The notes beneath the pieces were generated by a model that saw only the letters and a list, made by a program, of their open reading frames with translations, ran no database searches and was not told the DNA's origin. Positions 27,104 through 37,900 of a stretch of DNA of 64,000 nucleotides are shown one piece after another (the first letter of the stretch is position 1; each line of letters begins with the position of its first letter). The stretch comes from Paenibacillus sp. NFR01 (GTDB lineage: Bacteria > Bacillota > Bacilli > Paenibacillales > Paenibacillaceae): positions 1,767,309 to 1,831,308 of the forward strand of contig NZ_FOIK01000001.1 of NCBI RefSeq assembly GCF_900111565.1. Direction: 5' to 3'. Position numbers and translations under genes: made by a program.

Positions 27104-28150
27104 TCATTTGGTAGTCTCCATATTTTCCTTCGTTACTTTTTGGTTAGGAATCCAGATATACTGGCCGTCCGTAATCTCATAACCTACATTCTCCCTGGTC
27201 GGCTTTTCGCCCCGGGCCAGCACCGCGCCGAGACGAATAGCGGCTTTGCCCTGGGCGACGGCGTCGTTCAGCACCGTGCCGAGCATGGTGCCTTCCTTGA
27301 GCGCCTTCACCGCCGGCGCGGTGGCGTCGACGCTGACCACCGGCATGTATTTGCCGTGCTTGAAGTATCCGGCTGCCTTGAGCGCCTCGATCGCGCCTAA
27401 GGCCATATCGTCATTGTTGGCCAGCACCGCTTCGATATTGTCGCCATGGACCTCCAGGAACGAGGCCATTTTCTCCTTGCCCTTCTCCCGGTTCCACATG
27501 GCCGTATCCTCGGCCAGCTTCTCGACCTTGATTCCGGCATCTTCGATAGCCTGAATGGAATAGGTCGTGCGCAGCTCGGCATCCTGATGGCCGGGTTCCC
27601 CTTTGAGCATCGCGTATTGAAGGACGCCGTCGCCGTTCTTATCGGCTTCCGGATGGCTTTTCCAATAGTCGGCGAGCAATTGCCCGGACATCGTGCCGGA
27701 TTCCTCGGCTTTGGCACCGACATAATAAACCTTATCCCATTTCTTCATATCCTCGGGCAGCGGCTGGCGGTTGAGGAAGACGACGGGAATGTCCGCCGTG
27801 ATCGCCTTATCGATAATCATGCCGGAAGCCGTGCGGTCCACGGGATTGATCAGCATGCTGTCGTATTTTTTCTCGATGAACTGATCGACCTTTTCGTTCT
27901 GGAGCAGCTGGGAGTTTTTGCTGTCGACGATTTCCGCCTTGGCAATGCTCTTCGCTTCCTTATCGATCGCTTTGCGTTCGATGTTCATAAACGTATCGTC
28001 AAAATTGTAAATGGCGACCCCAACCTTGGGAATGGCGGCGCCGGGATTATCCGGATTGTCGTTGCCGGCGTTTGAAGCGTTGCCGCCGCAGCCGGATAAC
28101 CCGGCGCCCAGCAGGATGCCGGCAGCCAGAATGCTGGCGATTGTCTTCAT
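27104..28150 (-). CDS. mglB: Galactose/glucose-binding lipoprotein (MglB-like)
   Basis: A 348-residue lipoprotein with a lipobox LLGAGLSGC (Cys near residue 21) and a short Asn-rich linker. The sugar-binding domain (Peripla_BP_4) shows VGVAIYNFDDTFM, LINPVDRTASGMII, the calcium-loop-like DKNGDGVLQYAMLKGEPGHQDAE and VLANNDDMALGAIEAL, all close to MglB of enteric bacteria. ATG 28150 is preferred because GGAGG is 9 nt away. A TATAAT box on the minus strand (28231-28226) suggests its own promoter. The ATPase and permease genes that normally follow mglB are absent. Confidence 0.88.
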   Translation of the reverse strand: MKTIASILAAGILLGAGLSGCGGNASNAGNDNPDNPGAAIPKVGVAIYNFDDTFMNIERKAIDKEAKSIAKAEIVDSKNSQLLQNEKVDQFIEKKYDSMLINPVDRTASGMIIDKAITADIPVVFLNRQPLPEDMKKWDKVYYVGAKAEESGTMSGQLLADYWKSHPEADKNGDGVLQYAMLKGEPGHQDAELRTTYSIQAIEDAGIKVEKLAEDTAMWNREKGKEKMASFLEVHGDNIEAVLANNDDMALGAIEALKAAGYFKHGKYMPVVSVDATAPAVKALKEGTMLGTVLNDAVAQGKAAIRLGAVLARGEKPTRENVGYEITDGQYIWIPNQKVTKENMETTK

Positions 28151-28386
28151 CGTCATGAACCTCCACGGGATAATTCTGTTGCAGCGTCCGCCTTCGTTCC
28201 GGAAGCCGCGGTGCTCTTTCTTAACATTATAGAATTTATATATTTCCGGAGTCCCCGCAAAGTACCTGATTAAGCTTCGAAGCCAAGGCTCCATTTTGTG
28301 GGGTAATTGTATTATGCCTCACCGCTTGCCGGCTGCGAATCCAAATTGCTGCGGAAAACTAGCAAAATTCTCCTCAGTCTGCCCGT

Positions 28387-29409
28387 TCAGCGTACGAACG
28401 GAAACAGCAGCTTCTGATTTTCCGGCCACAGCATATTGTCCAGATCGATCAGTTTTGTCCCGGTATCTACCCGTTCGGGTACGGAAATGCCCTCAATGGC
28501 TTCCACGGCGCATTTCACGGCGAGATAACCGTTGCTGAACGGATTCTGGATGACGGTCGCCTGAACGGTGCCGTTCTGCAGCAGCTCCATCATCGAAGGC
28601 GAGCTGTCGAAGGCAACCATCTTGATCTTATGCAGCCCTTGGCTCTCCAGCACTTCGGCCGCGCCCTGCGAAGCAATTTCATTCAAGGTGGCGATCCCCC
28701 GGATACCAGGATGGTTCGTCAGCATTTCACGGGTCAGCTGCTCGGCATCGGTAATGTTGGATGTGGTATAGGAGATCTGTACGACTTTGACGTCGGGAAA
28801 CCGGGCGGCATAGTTCAAAAAGCCCTTTTCCCGCTCATCCGCATCGCGTGCGCCGTAATCGATTCCGCTTGACAACCCCGGCGTGCCGCTTTGCGAAGAA
28901 TTGGTAAAATTGATAATGCCGATTTCGCCGTATCCTCCGAGCAGCCCGATCAGGCGTTCCGCCGATTTTTGCCCGGCCTCATAACCGTTCGAGCCGATAT
29001 AGGTCCGGACCCGCGCGGAACCGACCTCGGCATCCACCGAAATGACCGGTATTTTCGAATAAGCCGCCTGGTCGACAACCTGGGCAAGCCCCATATAGCT
29101 GCTGGCCGCAAGAATGATGACATCCGCCTTCTCCTTGATCGAATCCTCGACCATGGCGATTTGCCCGTCGATATCGCTCTCGGTATCCGGCGCTTTGAAC
29201 GTCAGGTTGACATTGAATTCGCGGGCCGCCGCCTCCGCTCCGAGCCTCAGCGTATTCCAGTAGTCGCCCTGGTTCATTTTGACGATCAGATGTACGTTTC
29301 GCGTCTTATCCGTGTCGATATACTTCGGCGAAGTGTAAATGCAGGAGGTGACAGTGAGCCAGAGCAGGGCGCACATCAGCAGGGTCAGCCAGAATCGTTT
29401 CGTTCTCAT
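28387..29409 (-). CDS. Sugar-binding lipoprotein linked to a two-component system
   Basis: A 340-residue lipoprotein (signal to about residue 22, lipobox-like LTVTSC) with a ribose/galactose-type periplasmic-binding fold: VHLIVKMNQGDYWNTLRLGAEAAA, ADVIILAASSYMGL, IPVISVDAEV, YIGSNGYEAGQKSAERL, GIATLNEIASQGAAEVL and MVAFDSSPSMMELL. Its ATG overlaps the kinase stop by 4 nt, so it is made with the sensor. In Firmicutes such proteins can act as sugar co-sensors for LytS/YesM-type kinases. That role is inferred here. Confidence 0.85.
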   Translation of the reverse strand: MRTKRFWLTLLMCALLWLTVTSCIYTSPKYIDTDKTRNVHLIVKMNQGDYWNTLRLGAEAAAREFNVNLTFKAPDTESDIDGQIAMVEDSIKEKADVIILAASSYMGLAQVVDQAAYSKIPVISVDAEVGSARVRTYIGSNGYEAGQKSAERLIGLLGGYGEIGIINFTNSSQSGTPGLSSGIDYGARDADEREKGFLNYAARFPDVKVVQISYTTSNITDAEQLTREMLTNHPGIRGIATLNEIASQGAAEVLESQGLHKIKMVAFDSSPSMMELLQNGTVQATVIQNPFSNGYLAVKCAVEAIEGISVPERVDTGTKLIDLDNMLWPENQKLLFPFVR

Positions 29410-31235
29410 GATGTCGCGTCCTCCTCCTTCTGTTCCTCCGGCGGTTCGGGCGGCCGGGCGGCCGGGAACATAATCGTGACCGTCGTACCCTCCTCCAGCT
29501 CGCTTTCAAAAGCCAGCCCAAACTCCCGGCCGTAATACAGGCCGATGCGTTCGTTCACATTGCGTACGCCCACGCCGGAGCCGCCGCCGTTTTTGACCCC
29601 GCCGCTGAGAATCGTGGAGAGCGTCTCACGGGACATGCCGATGCCGTTATCGCTGACCTTAATGACGATGATGCCCTGCACCAGCTCCGCGGTAATCGAG
29701 ACAAATCCTTCGTCCGGCAGCATTTCGATACCGTGGTACAGGGCGTTCTCCACGATCGGCTGGAGGATCAGCTTGATCGTCTGGTACTGCAGCACTTCGT
29801 CCTGCGCCTTGATTTCGTAGCGGAACTTATTTTTGAAGCGGAAGCTCTGGATAACCAGGTAATGGCGGATATGGTCCAACTCTTCCTGCACCGTGATAAA
29901 ATTTTTGCCTTTGCTTAAGCTGATGCGGAAAAATTTCGACAACGACTGGATCATCGTGATCACCTCGTCGTTTTTGCCGCGTTCGGCCAGCCGGATGACG
30001 GAATTGAGCGTATTGTACAGGAAGTGCGGATTTATCTGCGACTGCAGCACTTCAAGCTCGCCCTTGCGCTGGGATTCCTGCTCATAGATGATCTGGTCCA
30101 TCAGCTGGCGGATGCGCTGCAGCATCAGGTTGAAGCGCTTCGACAGCTGCTCCACCTCATAGGCGCCGCTGACGTTGATCGGGGTGTTGAGATCCCCTTC
30201 CCCGACCAGCTTCACCGTCCGTTCCAGCTTGCGAATCGGGCTTGCGATCAGCCAAGACAAATACACGGAAACCGCGATGACGCAGAGCAGCACGACGGCC
30301 AGAAACCAGATCAGGAAGCGGTTCAAATCCTGTTTGGTCGTCACGACCTCGTCGTAATAGGCGACGCCGACGATTTTCCATCCGGTCTGGGCGAGCGTGC
30401 GTACCGTAATAAACCGCTTCTCTCCCGTCGAATCGTCGAGATAACTGCGGTAAGCGTATTCCAGAACCGGCTCGACGTTTTCGTATTTCAGCCCGGCATA
30501 GATCAACTGCTGCTGCGGATGGTATACGATATTGCCCATAGAGTCCAATATATACGCGTAGCCGCGTTTGCCCAGCTTGACCTGCCGGCTCAGCTCGTCA
30601 ATGGTCCTGAAGTTGAAATCGAGCAGCAGAATGCCGTTTTTCAGCGAACCGGCTTCCCGGTACTTGACCATTTTGCTGACCGAAACGACCCACGTGTAAC
30701 GGCCTTTGAACAGATTCTGGATATGCGGCGCCGAATAGGAGATGTCCTCCGATTTGACGGCCGAGGTAAACCAGCTTTGATTCTCCAGCTGGGTGTTCAG
30801 ACGCATGGAGAGGCCCGGCGTGCCGACGACGAATTTGCCCTCCGGCGTGAACACCGCCGCGGACACGAGATCCTCCCGGCTGCTCATCAGCGTGTTCATC
30901 CGCTCACTCAGCAGCTCCGAATCGATGGAAGCGCTGGAGCTAATCTGATCTGCGGCCCTCTCGAATATATTGCCCATCCCTTTTACGTATAGTCCGAGAT
31001 TCTGGTTGACCTGCTCAATGATCTGCTGCATGTTGAGGCTGGCGTTCTCCTCCGCCGTCCTGGAGAATTTATTGTACAGCATAAAGCTGACGATGACGGC
31101 GACCAGTACCGTTACGGCGGTGAACGTCAGCGTAATGATCACCTGGATGCTCCGCAGCTTGGACGACAGCCGCAGCCCACGCCCGGTCCGCGACCCGGGA
31201 CGCAGCGGAAAGATCGACGTCTTTGGCTTATTCAT
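29406..31235 (-). CDS. Cache-domain sensor histidine kinase (YesM type)
   Basis: A 609-residue membrane kinase. TM1 is at about 31-54. An extracytoplasmic double-Cache region lies at about 60-300 (YAYILDSMGNIVYHP). TM2 is at about 307-330 and HAMP at about 330-383. The His_kinase domain has phospho-accepting His404 in QINPHFLYNTLNS, and a HATPase_c domain follows (PIVENALYHGIE, VSDNGIGMS, GVGVRNVNERIGLYYG). The start lies 3 nt past the response-regulator stop, with GGGGAGG upstream. It probably senses a sugar directly or through the downstream binding proteins. Confidence 0.92.
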   Translation of the reverse strand: MNKPKTSIFPLRPGSRTGRGLRLSSKLRSIQVIITLTFTAVTVLVAVIVSFMLYNKFSRTAEENASLNMQQIIEQVNQNLGLYVKGMGNIFERAADQISSSASIDSELLSERMNTLMSSREDLVSAAVFTPEGKFVVGTPGLSMRLNTQLENQSWFTSAVKSEDISYSAPHIQNLFKGRYTWVVSVSKMVKYREAGSLKNGILLLDFNFRTIDELSRQVKLGKRGYAYILDSMGNIVYHPQQQLIYAGLKYENVEPVLEYAYRSYLDDSTGEKRFITVRTLAQTGWKIVGVAYYDEVVTTKQDLNRFLIWFLAVVLLCVIAVSVYLSWLIASPIRKLERTVKLVGEGDLNTPINVSGAYEVEQLSKRFNLMLQRIRQLMDQIIYEQESQRKGELEVLQSQINPHFLYNTLNSVIRLAERGKNDEVITMIQSLSKFFRISLSKGKNFITVQEELDHIRHYLVIQSFRFKNKFRYEIKAQDEVLQYQTIKLILQPIVENALYHGIEMLPDEGFVSITAELVQGIIVIKVSDNGIGMSRETLSTILSGGVKNGGGSGVGVRNVNERIGLYYGREFGLAFESELEEGTTVTIMFPAARPPEPPEEQKEEDATS

Positions 31236-31238
31236 GAC

Positions 31239-32888
31239 CTAGCCTCCCCGGGAGCTGTTCTTGTACTCTTTGGGAGATTGGCCGTATTTTTTGCGGAAGC
31301 AGAAGCTGAAATAGTTCGGATCGGAAAAACCGATTTTTTCGGCGATTTCGAATGCCTTCAGTTCCGTGGAGCGCAGCAGCTCCTTGGCCGCTTCCAGCCG
31401 GATTTGCAGCAGGTAGCTGACAAAGGTCATCTTCATTTCTTTTTTAAAAATGCTGCTGAAATACCCGGTGCTGATGTGCAGATGCTGGCATACCTTGCCG
31501 ATGGAAATGTCCGCCTCTTCATAATGGCTGCGGATGTACTCCTTGGCGTCCTCGATCAGCACCCGGTAGCTCGACTGCCGTTCCGACGCGATCGTGTCCA
31601 TCAGCCTGCCGCAAATTTCTATGATCCATGCCTTTGCTTCGCCCATGTTGTTGAAGCGGTAAATCTCGCTCAGCGCGGACATGCCCGTGCCGATAAAGTC
31701 GGCGGCTTCGCTGCCCGATTCCTTGGCAACCCGCAGGATAGATGTCACGATCTCCAGCAGAAAAATCTGATAGTCCTGCGCCGACACATGCCCGGCATCC
31801 AGACCGCCGAACAGCTCGTCCACCACGGTCTTCAGCTCCGGCAGCGTGCCCAGCTTGAGGGTGCGGATCAGCGACTGCTGGGTCAACTCGTCAAATACAA
31901 GCGTCTGGCCCGACCGCGACTCGACGTCCTCGATCCAGATGACCCGGTCGTTGCCGAGGATGAGCCGGTAATCCAGCGCCTGCAGTGCGTCGGCGAAAGA
32001 GCTGGACAAATGCGACGGCGACGGGCACACCGCGCCGGCCCCCGCCGTTACGGTCAGCTTGAGGAAATGGCGCACATTCTGGCGGATTTCCTCAAGCACC
32101 TCCAGCGTTTTGACGGCGATGGCGCTCTCGTCTTTTTCTGCGGTCTGCGACAGAAGCACGACGTCGTCCCGATGAATGAACACTTTACCGAAGCCGTGTT
32201 TAAGGCATATTTCCTCGGCAATATTCAGGACGGCAAACAACTGCAGATTCAAATCGCCCGTATCCCGCAAGGATACCGGAGCACTACCGGCAAGCAGCGT
32301 TTCTTCGCCCGTCCGGATATGGTCGATGCCGATCACCGAAGACTGGAACAGCGAGCCTGACAGGTCGATGCCGTATTCGCGGCTTTTTGCGGCAATCTCT
32401 ACCGGGCGGAGGCGGCGGGAAACGAGCGAGGATAGGAACTGCTCCCGCAGCACCGGCAGGCTTTTGCGGTAATGCTCGCTCAGCACGAACACGTTTTCCT
32501 TCTCGGCGATTTCAGCTTCGATCGCGCCACGCACCTTGAGCAGCACATCCACCAGCTCCTGCGAGGAAAACGGTTTCAAAATATATTCGTCAATATGCAG
32601 TTTAATCGCCTTTTGGGCGTATTCGAATTCATCATATCCGGTCAGGATGATGATCTTGGTATTCGGATGACGGCTGCGGATCCATTCGGACAGCTGCAGT
32701 CCGTTCATGAACGGCATCTGGATATCGGTCACGACGACATCCGGCTGGAGGCGGTCGATCATCTCCGCGGCTTCGCGGCCGTTCTCCGCCTGGTCCACGA
32801 TTTCAAATCCGTGGCGTGCCCAATCGATCTGCTGGGCAATGCCTTCCCTTACGTCTTCTTCATCTTCCACCAGCAACAGTTTATACAT
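31239..32888 (-). CDS. AraC-type response regulator (YesN type)
   Basis: A 549-residue regulator. The receiver domain (1-120) has Asp55 in VVVTDIQMPFMNG as phospho-acceptor and EYILKPF as the conserved Lys region. A long middle domain of unknown fold (about 130-430) is typical of YesN proteins. The C-terminal AraC HTH pair (about 445-549) includes ISIGKVCQHLHISTGYFSSIFKKE and IAEKIGFSDPNYFSFCFRKKYG. It heads a leftward cluster with the kinase and two sugar-binding lipoproteins. Likely targets are sugar-uptake genes outside the window. Confidence 0.93.
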   Translation of the reverse strand: MYKLLLVEDEEDVREGIAQQIDWARHGFEIVDQAENGREAAEMIDRLQPDVVVTDIQMPFMNGLQLSEWIRSRHPNTKIIILTGYDEFEYAQKAIKLHIDEYILKPFSSQELVDVLLKVRGAIEAEIAEKENVFVLSEHYRKSLPVLREQFLSSLVSRRLRPVEIAAKSREYGIDLSGSLFQSSVIGIDHIRTGEETLLAGSAPVSLRDTGDLNLQLFAVLNIAEEICLKHGFGKVFIHRDDVVLLSQTAEKDESAIAVKTLEVLEEIRQNVRHFLKLTVTAGAGAVCPSPSHLSSSFADALQALDYRLILGNDRVIWIEDVESRSGQTLVFDELTQQSLIRTLKLGTLPELKTVVDELFGGLDAGHVSAQDYQIFLLEIVTSILRVAKESGSEAADFIGTGMSALSEIYRFNNMGEAKAWIIEICGRLMDTIASERQSSYRVLIEDAKEYIRSHYEEADISIGKVCQHLHISTGYFSSIFKKEMKMTFVSYLLQIRLEAAKELLRSTELKAFEIAEKIGFSDPNYFSFCFRKKYGQSPKEYKNSSRGG

Positions 32889-32942
32889 GGTTTATCCCTC
32901 TTTGCCCTTCGATTCGTACTTCTTCATTCTAGCCGCGCCAGC

Positions 32943-32973
32943 AAAAAAAAACCATCCCATTGTCACGGGATGG
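32943..32973 (-). terminator. Terminator of the purT-GNAT unit
   Basis: The minus-strand stem CCATCCC-n-GGGATGG is followed by nine T residues, 22 nt after the GNAT stop. Confidence 0.85.
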
Positions 32974-32995
32974 AATGATCGGTTATGAATGCAAT

Positions 32996-33460
32996 CTACA
33001 AGAGCGGTTTGTTAAACAGATAACCCGGTTTCTTTTCGAAGCCGATATGCCGGTAAAAAGCATGCGCCGGCGCCCGTTCGATCCGGTTGCCGCTGCGCAA
33101 ATACAGCTGGCAGCAGCCTTTTTCCCGGGCCCAGCTTTCCGCTGCGCCGACGAGGCGTTTGCCCAAACCGTTCCCTCTCAGTTCCTCCGCGACGATCAGC
33201 GAGGTGATTTCCGTTTTGCTCTCTGCATCCTTATGATAGGATTTCACCTGCCGGAGGCCAATCATTCCCACGACTTCGTTGTCAAGCTCCGCAACCAGTG
33301 TGCAATGATACGGGTCCTGCTCCATCGTTTCCATTCTTTCCTTCATTACGCCGGGTGTTGTCGGATAGCCGAATTCCCGCAAAAGCGCCGTAACCTGCTC
33401 CAGATCACGCATTCCGCATTTGCGGATTTGCAGTACCTGCTCCTGAGTACTACTGTTCAT
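32996..33460 (-). CDS. GNAT-family N-acetyltransferase
   Basis: A 154-residue protein with the GNAT core: an N-terminal [22 protein letters not shown] segment, beta strands with [45 protein letters not shown] (acetyl-CoA pyrophosphate loop [10 protein letters not shown]) and the C-terminal [20 protein letters not shown] 33460 overlaps purT by 11 nt, indicating coupled translation. The substrate cannot be told from sequence. Confidence 0.9.
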   Translation of the reverse strand: MNSSTQEQVLQIRKCGMRDLEQVTALLREFGYPTTPGVMKERMETMEQDPYHCTLVAELDNEVVGMIGLRQVKSYHKDAESKTEITSLIVAEELRGNGLGKRLVGAAESWAREKGCCQLYLRSGNRIERAPAHAFYRHIGFEKKPGYLFNKPLL

Positions 33461-34640
33461 CACCTTTAACCTCCACTTTTAGCATGGACGCCGCCTGCTT
33501 GGCCGCCGCCCTCGCCTGATTGACATTCTCCGCCGCACTCAGTGCTACCGCCATCCGCCGTCCCGGACGAACTTCCGGTTTGCCGAATACCCGTACCTGC
33601 GTCCGCGGCAGGGCCAGGGCTTCCGCGATTCCGGATACGACAAAGGCTTGTCCCGCCGTTTCGGCCTTGAGCGTCGCCGACGCTCCCGGAGTCAACAGCG
33701 TAACGCCTTCAATGGGAAATCCGAGAATGGCGCGCACATGCAGCGCAAACTCCGACAGATCCTGCGTAACCATCGTCACCATGCCGGTATCATGCGGCCT
33801 TGGCGACACTTCGCTGAAGAGCACACCGTCTTTGGTCAAAAACAGTTCGACGCCGAAAATCCCGAAGCCGCCCAACCGTTCCGTGACGCTGCGGGCAATG
33901 GCTTCGGCTTCCGCGAGCTGCTGAGCGCTCATCGGATGCGGCTGCCAGGATTCCACATAGTCGCCGTCTTTCTGGATATGGCCGATCGGCGGGCAGAATA
34001 CCGTTCCGCTGGCCGAACGCACCGTAAGCAAGGTAATTTCACTCTCAAAGGTGACAAAAGCTTCAACTATAACGCGTGTGCCCTTGGCCCGCGCGCCTTC
34101 CAAGGCGGTATTCCAGCAGGCTTCGGCATCCTCCGGCGTCTTGCAGACGCTTTGGCCTTTGCCGGATGAGCTCATAATCGGCTTGATTACGCAAGGCGTA
34201 CCCAGCTCGTCAATAACTTGGCGCAATTCTTCCAGGCTGTCGGCAAATTGATATTTTGCCGTCGGCAGTCCCAGCTCTTCCGCAGCCAGCCGCCGGATAC
34301 CCTCGCGGTCCATGGTCAGACGCGCCGCGCGCGCCGTCGGAACGACGTTATAGCCCTCGGCCTCCAGCTCCACCAGCGCCTGGGTGGCAATGGCTTCAAT
34401 CTCCGGCACGATATAGTCCGGCCGTTCCTTGCGGATCAGGTCTTTCAGCGCTGCTGCATCCAGCATATCGATCACATACGAGCGATGGGCCACAGCCATC
34501 GCCGGAGCGCCTTCGTAACGATCTACGGCCACGGTCTCCAGACCGAAACGCGCGGCTTCGATAATAACTTCCTTGCCCAATTCCCCGCTGCCCAGGAGCA
34601 GCAGCTTGCGGCTATGGGCTGATTCAGGAGCTCCCCACAT
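33450..34640 (-). CDS. purT: Formate-dependent phosphoribosylglycinamide formyltransferase 2
   Basis: A 396-residue ATP-grasp enzyme that formylates GAR using formate and ATP in purine synthesis, independent of folate. Closely matches PurT of Escherichia coli: [47 protein letters not shown], the ATP-grasp loop [28 protein letters not shown] and [19 protein letters not shown] 34640 is chosen; a TTG at 34652 abuts the AGAGG sequence too closely. The downstream GNAT gene overlaps it. A structured repeat copy lies about 83 bp upstream. Confidence 0.95.
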   Translation of the reverse strand: MWGAPESAHSRKLLLLGSGELGKEVIIEAARFGLETVAVDRYEGAPAMAVAHRSYVIDMLDAAALKDLIRKERPDYIVPEIEAIATQALVELEAEGYNVVPTARAARLTMDREGIRRLAAEELGLPTAKYQFADSLEELRQVIDELGTPCVIKPIMSSSGKGQSVCKTPEDAEACWNTALEGARAKGTRVIVEAFVTFESEITLLTVRSASGTVFCPPIGHIQKDGDYVESWQPHPMSAQQLAEAEAIARSVTERLGGFGIFGVELFLTKDGVLFSEVSPRPHDTGMVTMVTQDLSEFALHVRAILGFPIEGVTLLTPGASATLKAETAGQAFVVSGIAEALALPRTQVRVFGKPEVRPGRRMAVALSAAENVNQARAAAKQAASMLKVEVKGDEQ

Positions 34641-34998
34641 CGTGTAATCCAACCTCTTTTTCGCGAATTTGAGTAAACGGCTCTAAAGATGAATAACTCG
34701 TCTATTACGGCTGCTACGGGTTCGGAGGGTTCTTCCGATCGCTGTTAAAGCCCGATTTCTAATTAAGAAAGTTTCAAGGTTGAAATCGGGCTTTAAAGGC
34801 GAGCACTCTGTTTCTCCAGAATCCCCCCGACCCTCCGCCTTCTATAGACAATAAAAAGTTAATCAGATAGCTAAATCAACGTTGCCATACAAATTTTTCT
34901 GCAAATCAAGGCAATTTCGATGGAAATTTTCAGTGCTCTCTTATTTTCTTCCATCAAACGTGAGAATGCAAGTATATTCCGACAATTTCCTACAAACT
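34641..34998. other. Intergenic region between dynA and purT
   Basis: No gene is visible in these 358 bp. It contains the structured element at 34723-34837 and an AT-rich stretch at about 34840-34990 adjoining the dynA stop; I see no convincing terminator there. Confidence 0.5.
34723..34837 (+). repeat. Structured intergenic element, copy with AAAGCCC stem
   Basis: Outer stem CGGAGGGT (34723-34730) pairs with ACCCTCCG (34830-34837). TTCCGATCGCTGTT ends at 34746. A perfect 13-bp inner stem AAAGCCCGATTTC (34747-34759) pairs with 34782-34794, followed by AAAGGCGA (34795-34802). The stem sequences differ from the other copies but the boxes flanking the inner stem are identical. Confidence 0.75.
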
Positions 34999-37900
34999 TC
35001 ACACTTCCAAATTCATCATGTTCTGAAACTCCTGCTCCTGCCGCCGCAGCTCCGCGGCGAGCGTCTGCCAGTGCTGCGCAGCTTCACCTCCCTTCGCGAG
35101 GGCATTCAGCGCTTCCTCCTCTTCGGCCAATGCTTCGTGCAGGCGGCTTGCGGCATCGGCCAGCGCAGTGCGCAAGCTTGCGGCGTAGAAGGCGAGCAAC
35201 GCTTCCTCCTGCACACTCGAGGCTATGGCGACAGCCTCCTTAAGCAGCGGCTCCGCTTCGGCGCGCAGGTCGGCACGGCCTTGGCCTTCAAAGAAGTGGC
35301 GCGGCGATTTGAAGTGGCTCCACAGCCCTGCCCAGTCCACAGGCTCCAGCCGCCCGGAGAGCGAATCCGGGACCGGCCAGCGCTGCTCCGCTCCGGCTTG
35401 CAGGCCCAGCTCGCGGAGCGGAATGTCGAGCTCCGCCGCCGCCGAAGCGGCGGCGGTGTCCGCAAACCGCCGGCCGGCGGCTTCCAGCCGCAGCGTCGTC
35501 GCCCACCACTCCTGCTCCAGCTCGCGCTGGATGGAGCGCTCCAGTTCGCGGCCGCAGGCGGTGAACGCCTCTTTCAGCTTGCCGTTCTCCTCGCGCAATA
35601 GCGACGGATGGAACGACTCCTGGAAGAAACGGCCGAGCGCAAAGCCGATCCGCTGCCGCACATGGTACAGCAGCTCTTCGCCTTCCCGCCGCAGTTCGCG
35701 CTGCGGGCGATCGTCCTGCGGCAGCGCAGCCAGCCGCAACTCCGCGCGGCTTCGCTTGGCCTGGAAGCGGCGCTCCTCCTCCAGCCGGCGGTCCCCTTCC
35801 ATAAGCGCCAGCTGCCGCCACTCTTCGGCCCGCTGCACTGCGGAGTCGAGACTTTCCTTGGCGGAGGCCAACGCCAGACGCGGCAGCTCGCCGCCGGCAT
35901 ATTCTGCCAACGCCGATTCGAAGGCGCCCAGCCGGGAGGCTTCGTAGCGTCCGCGGTCATTTTGCGTTTTGCCCTGCAGGCCAAGCAGGCTGGAGAGCGG
36001 AAAAATCCGCGGATTCGGCAGGCCGTTTGCCCGCAGATTGGACGCCACATGGCCGGTTACCTCGGCCAATTCGGCTTCGTCCGCCGCCAGGTCGGAGGCG
36101 TTGACGACAAAGAACATTTTATCCAGCGTAAAGCTGTCCTTGATCCGTCCAAGCTGCGCCAGCAGGCTGCGGTCCGCTTTGGAGAAGGCATGGTTATAGT
36201 AGGTGACGAAGCAGATCGCATCGGCGTTTTTCATATAGCCGAAGGTGACCCCGGTATGGCGCGCATGCAGCGAATCGGCGCCCGGGGTATCGACGAGCAC
36301 GATGCCTGCGGCGGTGAGCGGGCAGTCGTAATACAGGTCGATGCCCTGCACGTAACAGGACACCGACTCCTCCGCTGCATAACGCCGGTATTCGGCCAAG
36401 CCTACCGTTTGCACCGTGCCAAGCTGCGGCTCGGCTTCCGCCCAGCCCCTGGCCGCGGCGCGCAGAAATCCGGCATGCGGCAGCGCCGAAGGATGCGTGT
36501 GCGCCGTCGCCAGCGATTCGGCGGCCCCGATCCAGGTCTGCGGCTGCGGCTCAGGCAGCTGCAGTACGCCGAACGCGTGGACAATATCTTCCCATGCCTC
36601 CTCGCGGGATTTCAGGCGCACGACCGCCATGCCGTGCGCATATTCGCCCTCGGGGGCCAGAATCCGGCCCACGGCGGCCGTGGCGGGATGCGGCGACACG
36701 GGCAGCACTTCTTCGCCGAGCAAGGCGTTGGCGAAGGAGGATTTGCCGGCGCTGAACGCCCCGAACAGCGCCAGCGTAAACCGCCCGGCGGCCAGCGACT
36801 CCGCCCGGGCCGCCAAGCTGCGCGCGGCCGACGCCATCGCCGGCTCGCCGCGCAGCGTTTCCGCCGCGGCTTGCAGCACCGCGGCGGCTTCGCCCAGCCG
36901 GCGGCGTCCGCCCGCCGGCGATGCTGCCGCCCCCCAGCCGGGGGCGGCGCTTCCGGCCGCTGCCGCTTGCGGCGGCCGGGCCTGGGATGCGGCTCTTGCA
37001 GCCGCCGCATCGGGCGGGTCCCCCGCCCCCGGCAGCCGCCCGGGGGCGAGCGCGAGCCGCGGCGGCAGCTGCGCCGCGAGCTCTTGCGCGCGGGCGGCTG
37101 CGGCCCGCGCGGCGGCGGCCAGCGCAGCGGCGGCGCCGGCCTGCAGGCGGAGCGCCGCTTCGCGCTGCGCCAGCTCCGCTCCGCGCGCCGCGAGGAGCGG
37201 CGGCAGCTGCTGCGCAAGCAGCGTATCGCCGAAGGCCAGCGCGGCGCGCCGATACGCGGCCTTGATCTCGGCCGCGAGCATCCGGCAGAAGTTGAGCAGC
37301 GCATCGCCGGTCCCTCCGGTCTCCGGCTTGACGGCGGCGGCCAGCAGCTCCGGCGTGTACACCGGAAGGCCGGCCTTCAGCGCCTGCTCGGCGCCTTCCT
37401 CCCACAGCTCCAGCCCTTCCGCCCACTGGCGGACTGCGGCCAGCAGATGCCACTCCAGCTGCGCCTCGATCTCCCGTTGCTGCAGACGGTGCCAGGCCGC
37501 TAACCGCTTCTCCCGCTCCTTCTCGCGTTTGGCCGCGGTCGCGAACAAGCCGCCGCGGAAGCCCGGGCTCCGGCTTTCAATATAGGCGCCCGCCGCCTCG
37601 CGCACGTCGGCGGGCATCAGGTTGCCGGAGCCGAGCAGCGCATCCAGCGCGCCGCGCAGCCCGGCCCGGGCCTGCTCCGGCATCTCACCGAGCAGCGCCT
37701 GCTCTTCGTTCAAGCTGCGCAGCTTCTGTTCCAGAACCGCTTCGCTCTCGCCTCCACTGGCTTCCTGCCAAGCCTCCCGCTCGTCCCGGCTTTCGCCGTC
37801 GATCTCCGCGAGCACCGCATCTCCCATATGATAGGCCGAAGCAGAGATGCTGAACTGCAGGAGCTCATCTTTAATCTTCAATAGCTGCGAAATTATTTGC

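Noticed and set aside
35608..37503. A 631-residue rightward open frame
   Set aside because: It is antisense to dynA, in GC-rich sequence where stop codons are rare; the product is low-complexity Arg/Gly/Ala.
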